DNA of 64,000 bases, from NCBI RefSeq assembly GCF_000717595.1, contig NZ_JNZO01000006.1, positions 62,001 to 126,000 of the forward strand. Reading direction: 5' to 3'. The notes beneath the pieces were generated by a model. That model did not search any database and was not told the origin of the DNA. It was given only the letters and a program-made list of their open reading frames with translations. Below are positions 25,599 through 35,967 of this stretch, piece after piece. The position numbers and the translations under genes were made by a program. The stretch is from Streptomyces flavochromogenes. GTDB lineage: Bacteria; Actinomycetota; Actinomycetes; Streptomycetales; Streptomycetaceae. The stretch's first letter is position 1. Each line of letters opens with the position of its first letter.

Positions 25599-26105
25599 AG
25601 GAAGGGGAACCTCGCCGCCTGGTGGCGCGAGCGATCCGAACTCGGCGTCGGCGTGCTGCTGTTCGTCCTCGGTGCGCTCGTCCTCACCGATGCCCTCACC
25701 CTCGACGCCGACCTCGCGGGCCGCGGCCCCGTCGGCCCTGCCACCGTCCCCCTCGTCGTCGGCTGCGGACTGCTCGTCGTCGCCGTCCTCCTCTCCGTCG
25801 ACGTCCTGCGCGGCGGCCGCGGCGAGGCCGAGGCCGGTGAGGACGTCGACCTGACCGAGCCCGCCGACTGGCGCACGGTCCTGCTCCTCGCCGGTGTCTT
25901 CCTCGCCTTCGCCGTCCTCATCGGCCCCGTCGGCTTCCCCGTCGCCGGAGCGCTCCTCTTCTGGGGCGCGGCGTACGCCCTCGGCAGCCGCCACTTCCAC
26001 CGCGACCCGCTGATCGCGGCCGCCCTCTCGCTCCTGACCTACGTCGTCTTCGACAAGCTGCTCGGCGTCCCGCTGCCCGGCGGTCCGCTGATGGGAGTGA
26101 TCTGA
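25485..26105 (+). CDS. tctB: Tripartite tricarboxylate transporter small subunit TctB
   Basis: 206 aa from GTG 25485 (AAGGAG 8 bp upstream). Four hydrophobic segments from about residue 50 (ELGVGVLLFVLGALVL; ATVPLVVGCGLLVVAVLL; WRTVLLLAGVFLAFAVLIG; AALSLLTYVVFDKLLGV) match the four-helix TctB subunit. Unusually, the first 38 residues are pentapeptide repeats of the type VSTES/ESTES/GSTSS encoded by a 15-bp minisatellite, in which four in-frame GTG codons could act as starts. It works with TctC and TctA in sodium- or proton-coupled uptake. Confidence 0.88.
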   Translation: MSTESESTESENTTSVSTPAGSTSSGGTTSVSTASVSTRKGNLAAWWRERSELGVGVLLFVLGALVLTDALTLDADLAGRGPVGPATVPLVVGCGLLVVAVLLSVDVLRGGRGEAEAGEDVDLTEPADWRTVLLLAGVFLAFAVLIGPVGFPVAGALLFWGAAYALGSRHFHRDPLIAAALSLLTYVVFDKLLGVPLPGGPLMGVI

Positions 26106-26108
26106 CCC

Positions 26109-27605
26109 ATGGATTCCCTGAACTCCCTCATCGACGGCTTCGGCACCGCCCTCACCCCGATGAACCTGCTGTGGGCCGCCGTCGGCGTGCTCCTCGGCAC
26201 CGCCATCGGCGTCCTGCCCGGCATCGGCCCCGCCATGGCCGTGGCCCTGCTGCTCCCGGTGACGTACGGCCTCGAACCGACCGGCGCGTTCATCATGTTC
26301 GCCGGCATCTACTACGGCGCGATGTTCGGCGGCTCCACCACCTCGATCCTCCTCAACACCCCCGGGGAGAGCGCGGCCGTCGTCGCCGCCATCGAGGGCA
26401 ACCCCATGGCCAAGACGGGCCGGGGCGCGCAGGCGCTCGCGGCGGCCGCCGTCGGTCACTTCGCCGGCGGCATGATCGGCACGATCCTGCTCGTCGTCCT
26501 CGCCCCGACGGTCGCCGCGCTCGCCGTCGACATCGGCGCCCCCGACTACCTCGCCCTGATGGTCCTCGCCTTCATCGCGGTGACCTCGGTCCTCGGCTCC
26601 TCCCGCATCCGCGGTCTCGCCTCCCTCCTCGTCGGCCTCACGATCGGTCTGGTCGGCCTCGACCAGATGACCGGGCAGCAGCGCCTCACCTTCGGTTCGC
26701 TCCAGCTCGCCGACGGCGTCGACGTCGTCATCGTCGCGGTCGGACTCTTCGCCATCGGCGAGGCCCTCTGGGTCGCGGCGCACCTGCGCCGCACGGCGGG
26801 GGAGGCCATCCCGGTCGGCCGTCCCTGGCTGGGCGGGGAGGATGTGAAGCGCACCTGGAAGTCCTGGCTGCGCGGCCCCCTCATCGGCTTCCCGTTCGGT
26901 GCGATCCCGGCCGGCGGCGCGGAGATACCGACCTTCCTGTCGTACGTGACGGAGAAGCGGCTCTCGAAGCACAAGGAGCAGTTCGGCAAGGGAGCCATCG
27001 AGGGCGTGGCCGGACCCGAGTCGGCGGCCTCGGCCTCGGCGGCCGGGACGCTCGTCTCGATGCTGACCCTCGGGCTGCCGACGACGGCCGTCGCCGCCGT
27101 GATGCTGGCCGCGTTCCAGCAGTACGGCATCCAGCCCGGCCCGCTGCTCTTCGAGCGCGAGCCCGACCTGGTGTGGGGGCTCATCGCCTCGCTGTTCGTC
27201 GGCATGGTGCTGCTGCTCGCGCTCAACCTGCCGCTCGCTCCCGTCTGGGCCAAGCTGCTGCGCATCCCGCGCCCGTACCTCTACGCCGGCATCCTCTTCT
27301 TCGCCGCCGTCGGCGCGTACGCGGTGGGCGGCGAGGCCCTCGACCTGGTCATCCTGCTGGTCATCGGCCTGATCGGACTCGGCATGCGGAGGTACGGACT
27401 CCCGGTCCTGCCGGCCGTCATCGGGGTCATCCTCGGCCCGGCCGCCGAACAGCAACTGCGCCGTGCCCTGCAGATCAGCGACGGTTCGGTGACGGGTCTG
27501 GTGAACACCCCGTTCTCGATCACCGTCTACGCGGTCGTCGTCCTCCTGCTCACCTGGCCGCTGCTCAGGAAGGTGGTCGTCCGGCGTCGTAACGTGTCGG
27601 CATGA
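26109..27605 (+). CDS. tctA: Tripartite tricarboxylate transporter large subunit TctA
   Basis: 498 aa polytopic protein of the usual length. Family motifs: [24 protein letters not shown] in the first helices, [25 protein letters not shown], and in the second half a symmetric [33 protein letters not shown]. About ten to twelve membrane helices are expected. It is the transport channel subunit, translated 3 bp after tctB. Its stop overlaps the start of a GNAT gene (ATGA). Confidence 0.95.
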   Translation: MDSLNSLIDGFGTALTPMNLLWAAVGVLLGTAIGVLPGIGPAMAVALLLPVTYGLEPTGAFIMFAGIYYGAMFGGSTTSILLNTPGESAAVVAAIEGNPMAKTGRGAQALAAAAVGHFAGGMIGTILLVVLAPTVAALAVDIGAPDYLALMVLAFIAVTSVLGSSRIRGLASLLVGLTIGLVGLDQMTGQQRLTFGSLQLADGVDVVIVAVGLFAIGEALWVAAHLRRTAGEAIPVGRPWLGGEDVKRTWKSWLRGPLIGFPFGAIPAGGAEIPTFLSYVTEKRLSKHKEQFGKGAIEGVAGPESAASASAAGTLVSMLTLGLPTTAVAAVMLAAFQQYGIQPGPLLFEREPDLVWGLIASLFVGMVLLLALNLPLAPVWAKLLRIPRPYLYAGILFFAAVGAYAVGGEALDLVILLVIGLIGLGMRRYGLPVLPAVIGVILGPAAEQQLRRALQISDGSVTGLVNTPFSITVYAVVVLLLTWPLLRKVVVRRRNVSA

Positions 27606-28063
27606 CACAGGACATCCGCCGCGCGACGAGCTCCGACGTCCCGAGGGTGAAGGCCGTGACCGACGCGGCCTATCACCACTACATCGACCGCATCGGTCTC
27701 GTACCGGCACCGATGGAGGCGGACCACGCGGCGGACGTCGCCGCGGGGAGGGTGTTCGTCGCCGGTGACCCGGTGGTCGGTCTGGTGGTCCTGAGGACCG
27801 AGGCCGACCACCTCTACCTGGACAACATCGCCGTCCACCCCGACGCCCAGGGCACGGGTCTGGGGCGACGGCTGCTGCGCTTCCTGGAGGACCGGGCGCG
27901 CGAGCTCGGTCTTCCCGAGGTCCGGCTGCTCACCAACGCGATGATGTGGGAGAACCAGAAGCTGTACGAGCGGTACGGCTATGAGGTCGTCGAGCGCCAC
28001 GTGGACGGACCGTACGACCGTATTCACTACCGAAAGGCGCTCAACTCGCCCCCGATAGGGTGA
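27602..28063 (+). CDS. GNAT family N-acetyltransferase
   Basis: 153 aa. Complete GNAT core: [31 protein letters not shown] contains the acetyl-CoA loop QGTGLGRR, and the conserved [12 protein letters not shown] ends the domain. Starts within the tctA stop codon, so it is translated with the transporter, though a functional connection is not obvious. Substrate unknown. Confidence 0.9.
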   Translation: MTQDIRRATSSDVPRVKAVTDAAYHHYIDRIGLVPAPMEADHAADVAAGRVFVAGDPVVGLVVLRTEADHLYLDNIAVHPDAQGTGLGRRLLRFLEDRARELGLPEVRLLTNAMMWENQKLYERYGYEVVERHVDGPYDRIHYRKALNSPPIG

Positions 28064-28138
28064 GTTTCGGCCAGGCTGCGGCCGGATCCGGTATGCCTGG
28101 CGGGCAGTACCATCCCCCACCCCGAAGGGACCCCGCTC

Positions 28139-28624
28139 ATGCGCGTCCGACTCGTCATCGCCACAGGCGTCCTGCTCGCCTCCGCCACCGTCGCCCCACT
28201 CGCCCACGCGGGCGGGGCCGACGGCCTCTCCGCAGGCCCCGCCCTCGACGGCCCCGCCCTGAACGGCCAGGCGCTCGACAGCGGCGTCGCCGACGACCTC
28301 TCCGTCTACGGATACGGAACCGTCGGCGACGACAGCACGGTGACGCTCTCCGGCATGTACCGCTGCCTCGACGACAGCGCCGGACCCGTCTTCGTCAGCT
28401 CCACCCTCGTCCAGGGGGACCGCTCCGCCGGGATCGGCGGCACCCAGGCCGTCTGCGACGGGCACCTCCACGAGTGGGTCAACACCTCCGTCGTGAAGGA
28501 CCCCGCCTACCGGCCGGGCGCGGCCCGGGTACGCGCCACCCTGATGCAGCTCACGGCCGGCGAGACGGGCCTGCCGACGCCCGGCTTCCTCGCCGCCGAG
28601 GACGCGGCCGTCGAACTCCGCTGA
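28139..28624 (+). CDS. Secreted DUF6299-like protein
   Basis: 161 aa with a clear Sec signal peptide (LVIATGVLLASATVAPLAHA|GG). The mature domain begins after an Ala/Leu/Gly/Asp repeat (GPALDGPALNGQALD) and shows LSVYGYGTVGDDSTVTLSGMYRC with a conserved Cys pair (YRC, AVCDGH), suggesting a disulfide-stabilised beta sandwich. Similar short secreted proteins of unknown role are widespread in streptomycetes. ATG 28139 is preceded by GAAGGGA. Confidence 0.65.
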   Translation: MRVRLVIATGVLLASATVAPLAHAGGADGLSAGPALDGPALNGQALDSGVADDLSVYGYGTVGDDSTVTLSGMYRCLDDSAGPVFVSSTLVQGDRSAGIGGTQAVCDGHLHEWVNTSVVKDPAYRPGAARVRATLMQLTAGETGLPTPGFLAAEDAAVELR

Positions 28625-28688
28625 CGACGCCCCGGGCATACGGTCGCCGGTTCGGCGGCCGGCGGCCGGCCCCCGGGCCGGACCCCCG

Positions 28689-29168
28689 CTAGCGCAGCAG
28701 CTCGATCAGGCCCTCGCGCCCCAGGACCTCCAGCTCGTCGAGAGCCACCACGGCGCACGCTGCCGCCTCCGGATCGGAGGCGGTGAGTCCGCTCGCCGCG
28801 AACTCGTCCTCGTCGAGCCGCAGCACCTCGCTGCCGTCCGCCGACACCCACAGGTCCAGGTCCAGGTCCTCGATCACCACCCCGGAGCCGTCGATCACGG
28901 CCGGCCGGGTGATGTCGCAGTACCAGCCCTTGAGGGCGCCGTCCGCGGACCACACCTCCTTGACCGTGAACCAGCGGTCGCTCCAGTAGTGCTCCACGAA
29001 GACATCGCCCGGCTCGAACCGCACGAAGCCGAAGTCCCGTACCCCCTCGGCAGCCCACGGGGCACGCACCGAGAGCCGGGCGCCGTCCTCCGTGAGCACC
29101 TCCGCCGGGTAGCGGATCTTCGTCCGGCCCGCCTTCGTCAGGGTTACCTCAACCGATCGTCCGGACAT
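28689..29168 (-). CDS. DUF402 domain protein
   Basis: 159 aa, cytoplasmic. Central block GDVFVEHYWSDRWFTVKEVWSADGALKGWYCDITRPAVIDGSGVVIEDLDLDLWV is the DUF402/Ntdp-like fold, whose studied members are nucleoside di/triphosphate hydrolases and the FomD phosphonate-CMP hydrolase; Tyr/Asp residues in the YCDI and EDLDLDLWV strands are typical metal ligands. The ATG overlaps the end of the upstream GNAT gene by 20 bp. Physiological substrate not deducible. Confidence 0.8.
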   Translation of the reverse strand: MSGRSVEVTLTKAGRTKIRYPAEVLTEDGARLSVRAPWAAEGVRDFGFVRFEPGDVFVEHYWSDRWFTVKEVWSADGALKGWYCDITRPAVIDGSGVVIEDLDLDLWVSADGSEVLRLDEDEFAASGLTASDPEAAACAVVALDELEVLGREGLIELLR

Positions 29169-30072
29169 GCCGCACCTCCCGCGCTCCGACCTCGTAACCG
29201 AACCACTTGTTGATCGCCAGCATCGGCTCGTTCCCCGTGTCGTTCCCGGTGAACGCCTCCGTGCAGCCCGCCGCCCGCGCCCGGTGCAGCGAGGCGTTCT
29301 TGGCGAGCTTCGCGAGCCCGCGCCCCCGGAACGCCGGCGCGGTGCCGGTCATCCCCGAGTTGTACCGGCCCAGACCGTCCGTCTGCGCCGCGCTGAACGC
29401 GGCCGGTACGCCGTCCACCACCGCGACCGTCGTCAACGCCCGGTCGAGGAGCGGGTGCTCCCAGGTGGTCGCCCTCCAGTGCGCGAAGTCGTCGATCTCC
29501 ACCCCCACGTCCCCCGGCTCGTCGGCCGACGTCAGCGCGTCCAGCTCGAAGAGCGGCCGGGGATCGGCCGCGAAGTCCTCGGCGGTGAGCAGTTCGACAC
29601 CGGCCGGCGGCGCCTGCAGCGGCGGCAGCTCGGCGGTGGTGAGGTCGAGCCGGAGGAAGTACGCGGAGCGGCTGGGGGAGTACCCCCGCCGCGCGGCCCA
29701 GGCGAGGTTCTCCGGTGCGTCCAGGGCCCAGCTGTACAGGGTCCGCGCCCCGCGCTCGGCCAGGTACTCCTCTGCGGCGCGCAGCAGCAGCGTCCCCGCG
29801 CCCTGTCCGAGGTGCGCGGGGTCCACGTACACGTTGGCATAGCCGATCCCGGGCTGCGGCGCCTCGTGCGCGATGCCGACCTGGGCGGTCCCGACGATCC
29901 CGCCGGCCTCGGTCACGGCGACGAGCGGGCGGTAGTGGCTGTCGGGATGGGCATGGGACCAGTCGAAGACGAGCTGCTCGGCGGTCGCGAGCATGTAGGG
30001 AAGCGTGGCTCGCCGGACGCGGGCGAAGCCCTCGGCGTCCTCGGCCCGCACGTCACGGACGATCACAGTCAT
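29149..30072 (-). CDS. GNAT family N-acetyltransferase (two-domain)
   Basis: 307 aa from ATG 30072 (MTVIVRDVRAEDAEGF); a longer frame exists but the region ahead is a regulatory gap. First GNAT domain: GIGYANVYVDPAHLGQGAGTLLLRAAEEYLAERGA, with a full acetyl-CoA loop. Second domain: MTGTAPAFRGRGLAKLAKNASLHRARAAGCTEAF then NKWFGYEVG, also with an intact loop, so both halves may bind acetyl-CoA. Overlaps the DUF402 start; the two are co-transcribed. Confidence 0.87.
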   Translation of the reverse strand: MTVIVRDVRAEDAEGFARVRRATLPYMLATAEQLVFDWSHAHPDSHYRPLVAVTEAGGIVGTAQVGIAHEAPQPGIGYANVYVDPAHLGQGAGTLLLRAAEEYLAERGARTLYSWALDAPENLAWAARRGYSPSRSAYFLRLDLTTAELPPLQAPPAGVELLTAEDFAADPRPLFELDALTSADEPGDVGVEIDDFAHWRATTWEHPLLDRALTTVAVVDGVPAAFSAAQTDGLGRYNSGMTGTAPAFRGRGLAKLAKNASLHRARAAGCTEAFTGNDTGNEPMLAINKWFGYEVGAREVRHVRTIG

Positions 30073-30146
30073 GTTGTCGCACGCTACGGGCCGGGGGTGC
30101 GCCGCCGCCTCCCATTTTCCGGTGGGGTGGGGGCAGAATCGGCGGG

Positions 30147-30521
30147 GTGACACTCACCATCGCCGTGGACCACGCATCCACCACCGCTCCGTACGAACAA
30201 CTGCGGGCCCAGATCTCGGAGCGGGCCCGGTCGGGCAGACTGCCGGTCGGATACAAGCTGCCGACGGTACGAGGCCTCGCGGAGCAGCTGGGCCTCGCCG
30301 CGAACACGGTCGCCAAGGCGTACAAGGCACTGGAGGCGGACGGGGTGATCGAGACGCGCGGACGTCACGGCACCTTCGTCGCCGCCGCGGGGGACGCGGC
30401 GACCCGCCGGGCCGCCACCGCCGCCGCCCAGTACGCCGAGGAGGCCCGCCGCCTCGGCCTCAGCCGCGAGGCGGCGGAGGCCGCGATGAACGAGGCCCTG
30501 CGCGCGGCCTACGACAGCTGA
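30147..30521 (+). CDS. Small GntR-type (YtrA-like) transcriptional regulator
   Basis: 124 aa. N-terminal winged HTH: TAPYEQLRAQISERARSGRLPVGYKLPTVRGLAEQLGLAANTVAKAYKALEADGVIETRGRHGTFV, the canonical GntR DNA-binding domain. Only a short helical tail follows (about 50 residues), as in the YtrA subfamily that usually controls ABC exporters. GTG 30147 follows GGCGGG. Divergent from the GNAT gene, 75 bp apart. Confidence 0.9.
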   Translation: MTLTIAVDHASTTAPYEQLRAQISERARSGRLPVGYKLPTVRGLAEQLGLAANTVAKAYKALEADGVIETRGRHGTFVAAAGDAATRRAATAAAQYAEEARRLGLSREAAEAAMNEALRAAYDS

Positions 30522-30537
30522 CCCCGACGCGAAGGAC

Positions 30538-31647
<1,110 letters not shown>

Positions 31648-31739
31648 GGGCCCATGATCGGGCAACCGGGCATTGCGTGCACCGGGTTTTGATCGGGACG
31701 ATTCCTCTGACGCCCGGCTCCCGGAGCCGGACCTGGGGC

Positions 31740-32558
31740 TCAGATCCAGTGACCCCGCGCCGCGCCCCGGGCGCGCCGCGCGAGCGCGTACCCCTTCGTC
31801 ATGACCCGGTCCGCCGCGAAGGTACGGGCGATCGCCCGCCCCTCCACGAGCCGGGTGAACTCCTCGACGCCGGTGGACCGGCGCACGGTCACCCGTTCCA
31901 GGGCGTACGGCCCCTGGCGACGTCTGGCCAGCGCGTTGCCGACGGCGAGCGCCTGGGTGAAGCCGGCCTCCCGGACGGTACGACGGACCCGGCGGCTGGA
32001 GTATCCGTAGGGGTACGCGAAGGAGGCCGGCGCCGTCCCGAGCTCCTCGCCGACGATCTCCCGGCAGCGCAGCGTCTCGAACCGGAGCCGTCCCGCGTCG
32101 AGCTGGTCCAGCTGGGGGTGGGTGTGGCTGTGCCCCCCGATCTCCGTGCCCGCGTCGGCGAGTTCCCGCACCTGCGCCCAGTCGAGCATGGTGTCGAGCG
32201 CGCCGCCCGTCTCGTGCCTGCCTCGCAGCCAGCCGGTGGAGACGAAGACGGTGCTCGCGAAGGAGTGCTTGGCGAGCACGGGGAGGGCGTGGCGGTGGAC
32301 GCCCTCGTACCCGTCGTCGAAGGTGACGAGCAGGGGCCGGGCGGGCAGCGGGCCGCCGGTGCGCCAGGCGGCGGCGAGCGCGGCGGTGGTCAGCGGGGTG
32401 AACCCCCGCTCGGCGACCACGTCCATCTGCGCGGCGAAGGCCTCGGGGGTGACGGAGAGCCCGAGGGTCGCGGGGGCGGGGTCGGGGTCGACGGCGTGGT
32501 ACATGAGGATGGGGACGGGCACGGCGGTGTTGTCGGTGTAGTCGGGGTTGTCGGTCAC
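31740..32558 (-). CDS. Polysaccharide deacetylase (CE4/NodB family)
   Basis: 272 aa. NodB motifs: TFDDGYEG with Asp81-Asp82 (catalytic base and metal ligand) and HSHTHPQL with metal-binding His143 and His147; the later motif FAYPYGYSSRR is also present. It removes N- or O-acetyl groups from surface glycans. No signal peptide, so the active site is presumably cytoplasmic or exported otherwise. GTG 32558 overlaps the stop of the upstream glycosyltransferase (GTGA), with GGGAGG upstream. Confidence 0.92.
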   Translation of the reverse strand: MTDNPDYTDNTAVPVPILMYHAVDPDPAPATLGLSVTPEAFAAQMDVVAERGFTPLTTAALAAAWRTGGPLPARPLLVTFDDGYEGVHRHALPVLAKHSFASTVFVSTGWLRGRHETGGALDTMLDWAQVRELADAGTEIGGHSHTHPQLDQLDAGRLRFETLRCREIVGEELGTAPASFAYPYGYSSRRVRRTVREAGFTQALAVGNALARRRQGPYALERVTVRRSTGVEEFTRLVEGRAIARTFAADRVMTKGYALARRARGAARGHWI

Positions 32559-33661
32559 CGGGCCCCTCCCTCGGAGGCCACGGCCTCTGCCCGAAGCGCT
32601 TCGCCGGTTCCGGCGCCGGTAGAGGCATCGCCTCCGGCCCCGGCCGCGGTCGTCCCGGCGCCGTGACGCTCGATCGGCCCCCAGGAGAAAGTCGTTCCGC
32701 TCCTCCGGGCCCGCAGCGTCCCCAGCGCGTAGCCTCCGGCCGCGACCGTCACCCCGGTGACGATCGCCCCGGCGCGGCCCGCGCCCCCGGAGCGCCCGCG
32801 CAGTGCGTCGCGCATTCCTCGCAGGACTCCCGCGGGCAACACCCGTGTCGTGTAGCGCCGTTCGGACTCCAGGCCCTTCTGCGCGCCGACGCTGCGGGCG
32901 ACGAGGGCCTTCGAGAGCCCCTCGGCGTAGACCCGGGTACGGAAGTAGCCGAAGCGCTCGCGGACGGCGGGCACCTTGTGGTGGATGACGGCCCGGTCGT
33001 CGATGAGCAGGATCGCCTCGGGCAGTGCCTTGGAGAGCCGGATGCACAGCTCGGTCTCCTCGCCGCCGAGGGGCCGCCGGTCGCCGTCCCGCCCGATGCC
33101 GGTGGCGAATCCGCCGGCCGCGTCGAAGGCCGTACGGCGGAAGGAGGCGTTGCCGCCGAGCACGTTGCGCACCCGTACGCGTCCCGGGGGCAGGCCCAGG
33201 TACGTACAGCCGACGACCCAGTCGAACTCCTCGGGGAACCAGGCCGGGCGGCGGCCGGAGGCCCAGGAGGGCAGCGTCCGGCCGCCGACGGCCATGACGC
33301 ACGGATCGTCGTAGGCCGCCGAGAAGTGGTGGAGCCAGTCCCGCTCGGCGACGGCGTCGTCGTCGAGGAAGGCCACGAACTCGCCGCGGGCGGCGGCGAT
33401 TCCGGTGTTGCGGCCGGCGGAGAGGCCGCGGGGGCCCGCGTTGGCGAGCACCCGCACCTCCTCGGTGAGCCGCTGTTCCGCGTACTCCTCGGTCAGCCGG
33501 GAGAGGAGCCGCTCGTTGTGGTCGACCACGAGCAGCGTCTCCAGGGCGGGCAGTGACTGCTTCCGTACGGAGTCGACGGCGGCGAGGATGTCCTCCCACC
33601 GTTCCTCCGTGTAGACGCAGATCACCACCGAGAAGCCAAGCGGGGACGTGCGGTCGTTCAA
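32555..33661 (-). CDS. Glycosyltransferase family 2
   Basis: 368 aa. GT-A fold: FSVVICVYTEERWEDILAAVDSVRKQ at the N-terminus, nucleotide-sugar/metal motif FLDDDAV at 99-103, and the acceptor-side GGEETELCIRL. A hydrophobic stretch near 300-320 (AIVTGVTVAAGGYALGTL) may tether it to the membrane. Overlaps the next glycosyltransferase (ATGA) and the deacetylase (GTGA), so the three form a surface-glycan operon. Confidence 0.9.
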   Translation of the reverse strand: MNDRTSPLGFSVVICVYTEERWEDILAAVDSVRKQSLPALETLLVVDHNERLLSRLTEEYAEQRLTEEVRVLANAGPRGLSAGRNTGIAAARGEFVAFLDDDAVAERDWLHHFSAAYDDPCVMAVGGRTLPSWASGRRPAWFPEEFDWVVGCTYLGLPPGRVRVRNVLGGNASFRRTAFDAAGGFATGIGRDGDRRPLGGEETELCIRLSKALPEAILLIDDRAVIHHKVPAVRERFGYFRTRVYAEGLSKALVARSVGAQKGLESERRYTTRVLPAGVLRGMRDALRGRSGGAGRAGAIVTGVTVAAGGYALGTLRARRSGTTFSWGPIERHGAGTTAAGAGGDASTGAGTGEALRAEAVASEGGAR

Positions 33662-34488
33662 GACGCCTCTCCCCGGGGGACGTTGACCGAGAACGGGGCC
33701 GGCCGGCGGCGGGCGGCCTTGCTGACGGCCTTCTCCTTGAGGATGACCTTCAGGACCCGGATGCCGTCGCGTACGGCGTTGAGGTTGCTGACGCCGTGTA
33801 TGCGGTTGTATTCGTGGCTCGGGACTTCCTGCACCTTGAGGCCGGCCGTGACGACCCTGATGTTGATGAGGGTCTCGATCTCGAAACCGGTGCAGTCGAG
33901 GGTGATCTTGTCGAGGCAGTGGCGCCAGAAGGCGTTGTAGCCGTAGCAGAGATCGGTGTACCGGGCGCCGAACTTGCGGTTGACGAGCGAGCAGAGGGCC
34001 CAGTTGCCCAGTCTGCGAATGGTCGTCATGTCGTCCGTGCCGCCGCCGTTGGCGAAACGGGAGCCCTTGGCGAAATCCGCACCGCCGACGAGGGCGGAGA
34101 CGTACGAGACGATCTCCTGGCCGTCGGCCGAGCCGTCCGCGTCGACCATGACGATGATGTCGCCGGTGCAGGCCGCGAAGCCGCTGATCAGCGCGTCGCC
34201 CTTGCCCTTGCCGACCTGCTTGACCACCTTGACGTCCGGCCGCAGTTCACGGGCGACATCCACCGTGTTGTCCGTGGAATTTCCGTCGACGAGGACGACT
34301 TCGTGAATCCATTCCGGCAGTGTCTTGAACACGTACGGAAGATTTTCGGCTTCGTTCATCGCGGGAATGACAACACTCACCGGCGGAGTGATCGCCAGAT
34401 GTGAGGTGATGGCCCGGTACTGGGCGGCTATTCGACTCGGCTCGGTCATTTCTTGGCCCGAGATGGATGGGCGCAGGAACGAGCTCAT
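33658..34488 (-). CDS. Glycosyltransferase family 2, dolichyl-phosphate-mannose-synthase-like
   Basis: 276 aa from ATG 34488 (MSSFLRPSIS); MTEPS at 34449 is an alternative start. GT-A features: PPVSVVIPAMNEAENLPYVFKTLP, DGNSTDNTVDVA, the DxD motif VDADGSADG, and KGSRFANGG...RRLGNWALCSLVNRKFG, typical of polyprenyl-phosphate glycosyl transferases. No C-terminal TM domain. It probably charges a lipid carrier for the operon product. The 670 bp upstream carry no recognisable gene. Confidence 0.88.
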   Translation of the reverse strand: MSSFLRPSISGQEMTEPSRIAAQYRAITSHLAITPPVSVVIPAMNEAENLPYVFKTLPEWIHEVVLVDGNSTDNTVDVARELRPDVKVVKQVGKGKGDALISGFAACTGDIIVMVDADGSADGQEIVSYVSALVGGADFAKGSRFANGGGTDDMTTIRRLGNWALCSLVNRKFGARYTDLCYGYNAFWRHCLDKITLDCTGFEIETLINIRVVTAGLKVQEVPSHEYNRIHGVSNLNAVRDGIRVLKVILKEKAVSKAARRRPAPFSVNVPRGEAS

Positions 34489-35160
34489 GGGTCTGGTTTT
34501 CCCTCTCGTCCGGTGGGCCGCCCACCCCTTGGGCGGTCCGATGGTGTGTCCGGTTCGAAAGGGGGGTTCTCGCCACCGCCCGCGCGGAAAGGATCTCCTT
34601 GCGAAATCGGCGAGTTGGCATGTCTGGCCGCGCGGTACCCGCGACTCGGCGCACGTTCGAACACCGAGCACGGCACCCCCCTACCGCGCCCCGCCCCGGG
34701 ACCATCAGCGACGCTAGAGCCCTCCCCTGAGCCGCTTTGCGTGATGGATCGGTGCGGGTGAGATGTCGACGGTATTGATGAATGGGACTGTATGGCAAGT
34801 CCCTGATCTGTGGCCCGCTTTTCCGCAGTTTGGCGAAGCTTCGATGGTCACGTGTGCAACCGTCCCGATCGGATTCGGTCAATCCGGTTGCATGTGGGGG
34901 GCAGTGATGCGGGATCAGGCTTCTGTGCTTTGTTGTGCGAATGTGTCGCGTTCTCGTTCGATCATTGACCGGGACCGGAGCCTCCGCTTCCTGTCCCTCG
35001 TCGATCGTCCGCCTACGGTCCGTCGTCCATGGCCGGAACTCGACGGTCGCTGACGGAGGGTCGGGTGACGTTCACCCTCACTTTTGACATGAACACTTCC
35101 GGCGCGGCGGATCCGATGCTACTACCTGGTAGCGCAGAGATCCTGCTACAGGGAGGTTCC
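34489..35160. other. Gene-free, lower-GC region upstream of the SGNH lipase
   Basis: No convincing gene. GC falls clearly below the window norm between about 34740 and 35000. A frame at 34763-35053 (MSTVLMNGTVWQV) has atypical codon use and no RBS and is not called. The right end has a TTGACA (35084-35089), the inverted repeat GCTAC-N6-GTAGC (35118-35133) and CCTG-CTA-CAGG near 35142, probably the lipase promoter and an operator. Confidence 0.5.
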
Positions 35161-35967
35161 ATGAGACTGTCCCGTTTTGCCGCCCTATCGTCCTCGCTCC
35201 TGCTCGGCGCCGTCCTCGCCCTCACCGGGGCGGGCGCCGCCCAGGCCGCCGAGACCGCCGCACTCGACTACGTGGCCCTTGGCGACTCGTACTCCTCCGG
35301 TGTCGGATCGGGGAGTTACGACAGCGCCAGCGGCGACTGCAAGCGCTCCACGAAGGCGTATCCGGTGCTGTGGAAGAACGCGAACGCCCCCTCCTCCTTC
35401 GCGTTCACCGCCTGCTCGGGCGCCCGAACGGGTGATGTGACCGCGAATCAGCTCGGTCCGCTCTCGTCCGCCACCGACCTGGTCTCCCTCACGATCGGGG
35501 GAAATGACGCCGGTTTCGCCGACGTCATGACGACCTGTGTGCTGCAGTCCGAAGCCACCTGCATCAGCCGTGTGAATCAGGCCAAGAGCTACGTCGACTC
35601 GACGCTGCCCGGCAAGCTCGACTCCGTGTACACCGCGATCAGGAACAAGGCGCCCGCCGCCCACGTGATCGTCCTCGGCTACCCGCGCTTCTACCAGCTG
35701 GGCGGCAGCTGCGTCGCGGGCCTGAGCGAGAACGAGCGCCGCGCCATCAACGGAGCCTCCGACTACCTCAACGCCGCCGTCGCCAAGCGCGCGGCCGACC
35801 ACGGCTACACCTTCTCCAGCGTCGTCCCGGCGTTCACCGGACACGAGATCTGCTCCGGCTCCGCCTGGCTGCACAGCGTCAACTGGCTCAACATCGGGGA
35901 GTCCTACCACCCGACGGCCGCCGGCCAGTCCGGCGGTTACCTGCCCAGCTTCAGGAACGCGGTGTAA
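35161..35967 (+). CDS. Secreted SGNH-hydrolase lipase (GDSL family)
   Basis: 268 aa. Signal peptide to about residue 29 (AQA|AET). SGNH blocks: GDSYSSG with Ser43, Gly in the ACSGARTGDV block, GGNDAGF with the Asn, and SYHPTAAGQ with His250. Closely resembles the extracellular S. rimosus lipase/esterase in blocks such as TACSGARTGDV and LGYPRFYQLGGSC. Six Cys residues suggest three disulfides. ATG 35161 has GGGAGG 5 bp upstream. Monocistronic and convergent with the pseudokinase gene, whose stop overlaps its end by 17 bp. Confidence 0.95.
   Translation: MRLSRFAALSSSLLLGAVLALTGAGAAQAAETAALDYVALGDSYSSGVGSGSYDSASGDCKRSTKAYPVLWKNANAPSSFAFTACSGARTGDVTANQLGPLSSATDLVSLTIGGNDAGFADVMTTCVLQSEATCISRVNQAKSYVDSTLPGKLDSVYTAIRNKAPAAHVIVLGYPRFYQLGGSCVAGLSENERRAINGASDYLNAAVAKRAADHGYTFSSVVPAFTGHEICSGSAWLHSVNWLNIGESYHPTAAGQSGGYLPSFRNAV

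Noticed and set aside
34763..35053. Open frame of 96 codons (MSTVLMNGTVWQV...)
   Set aside because: No ribosome-binding site, atypical composition and no recognisable domain; the lower GC of the region explains a chance frame less well than a gene, but support is insufficient.
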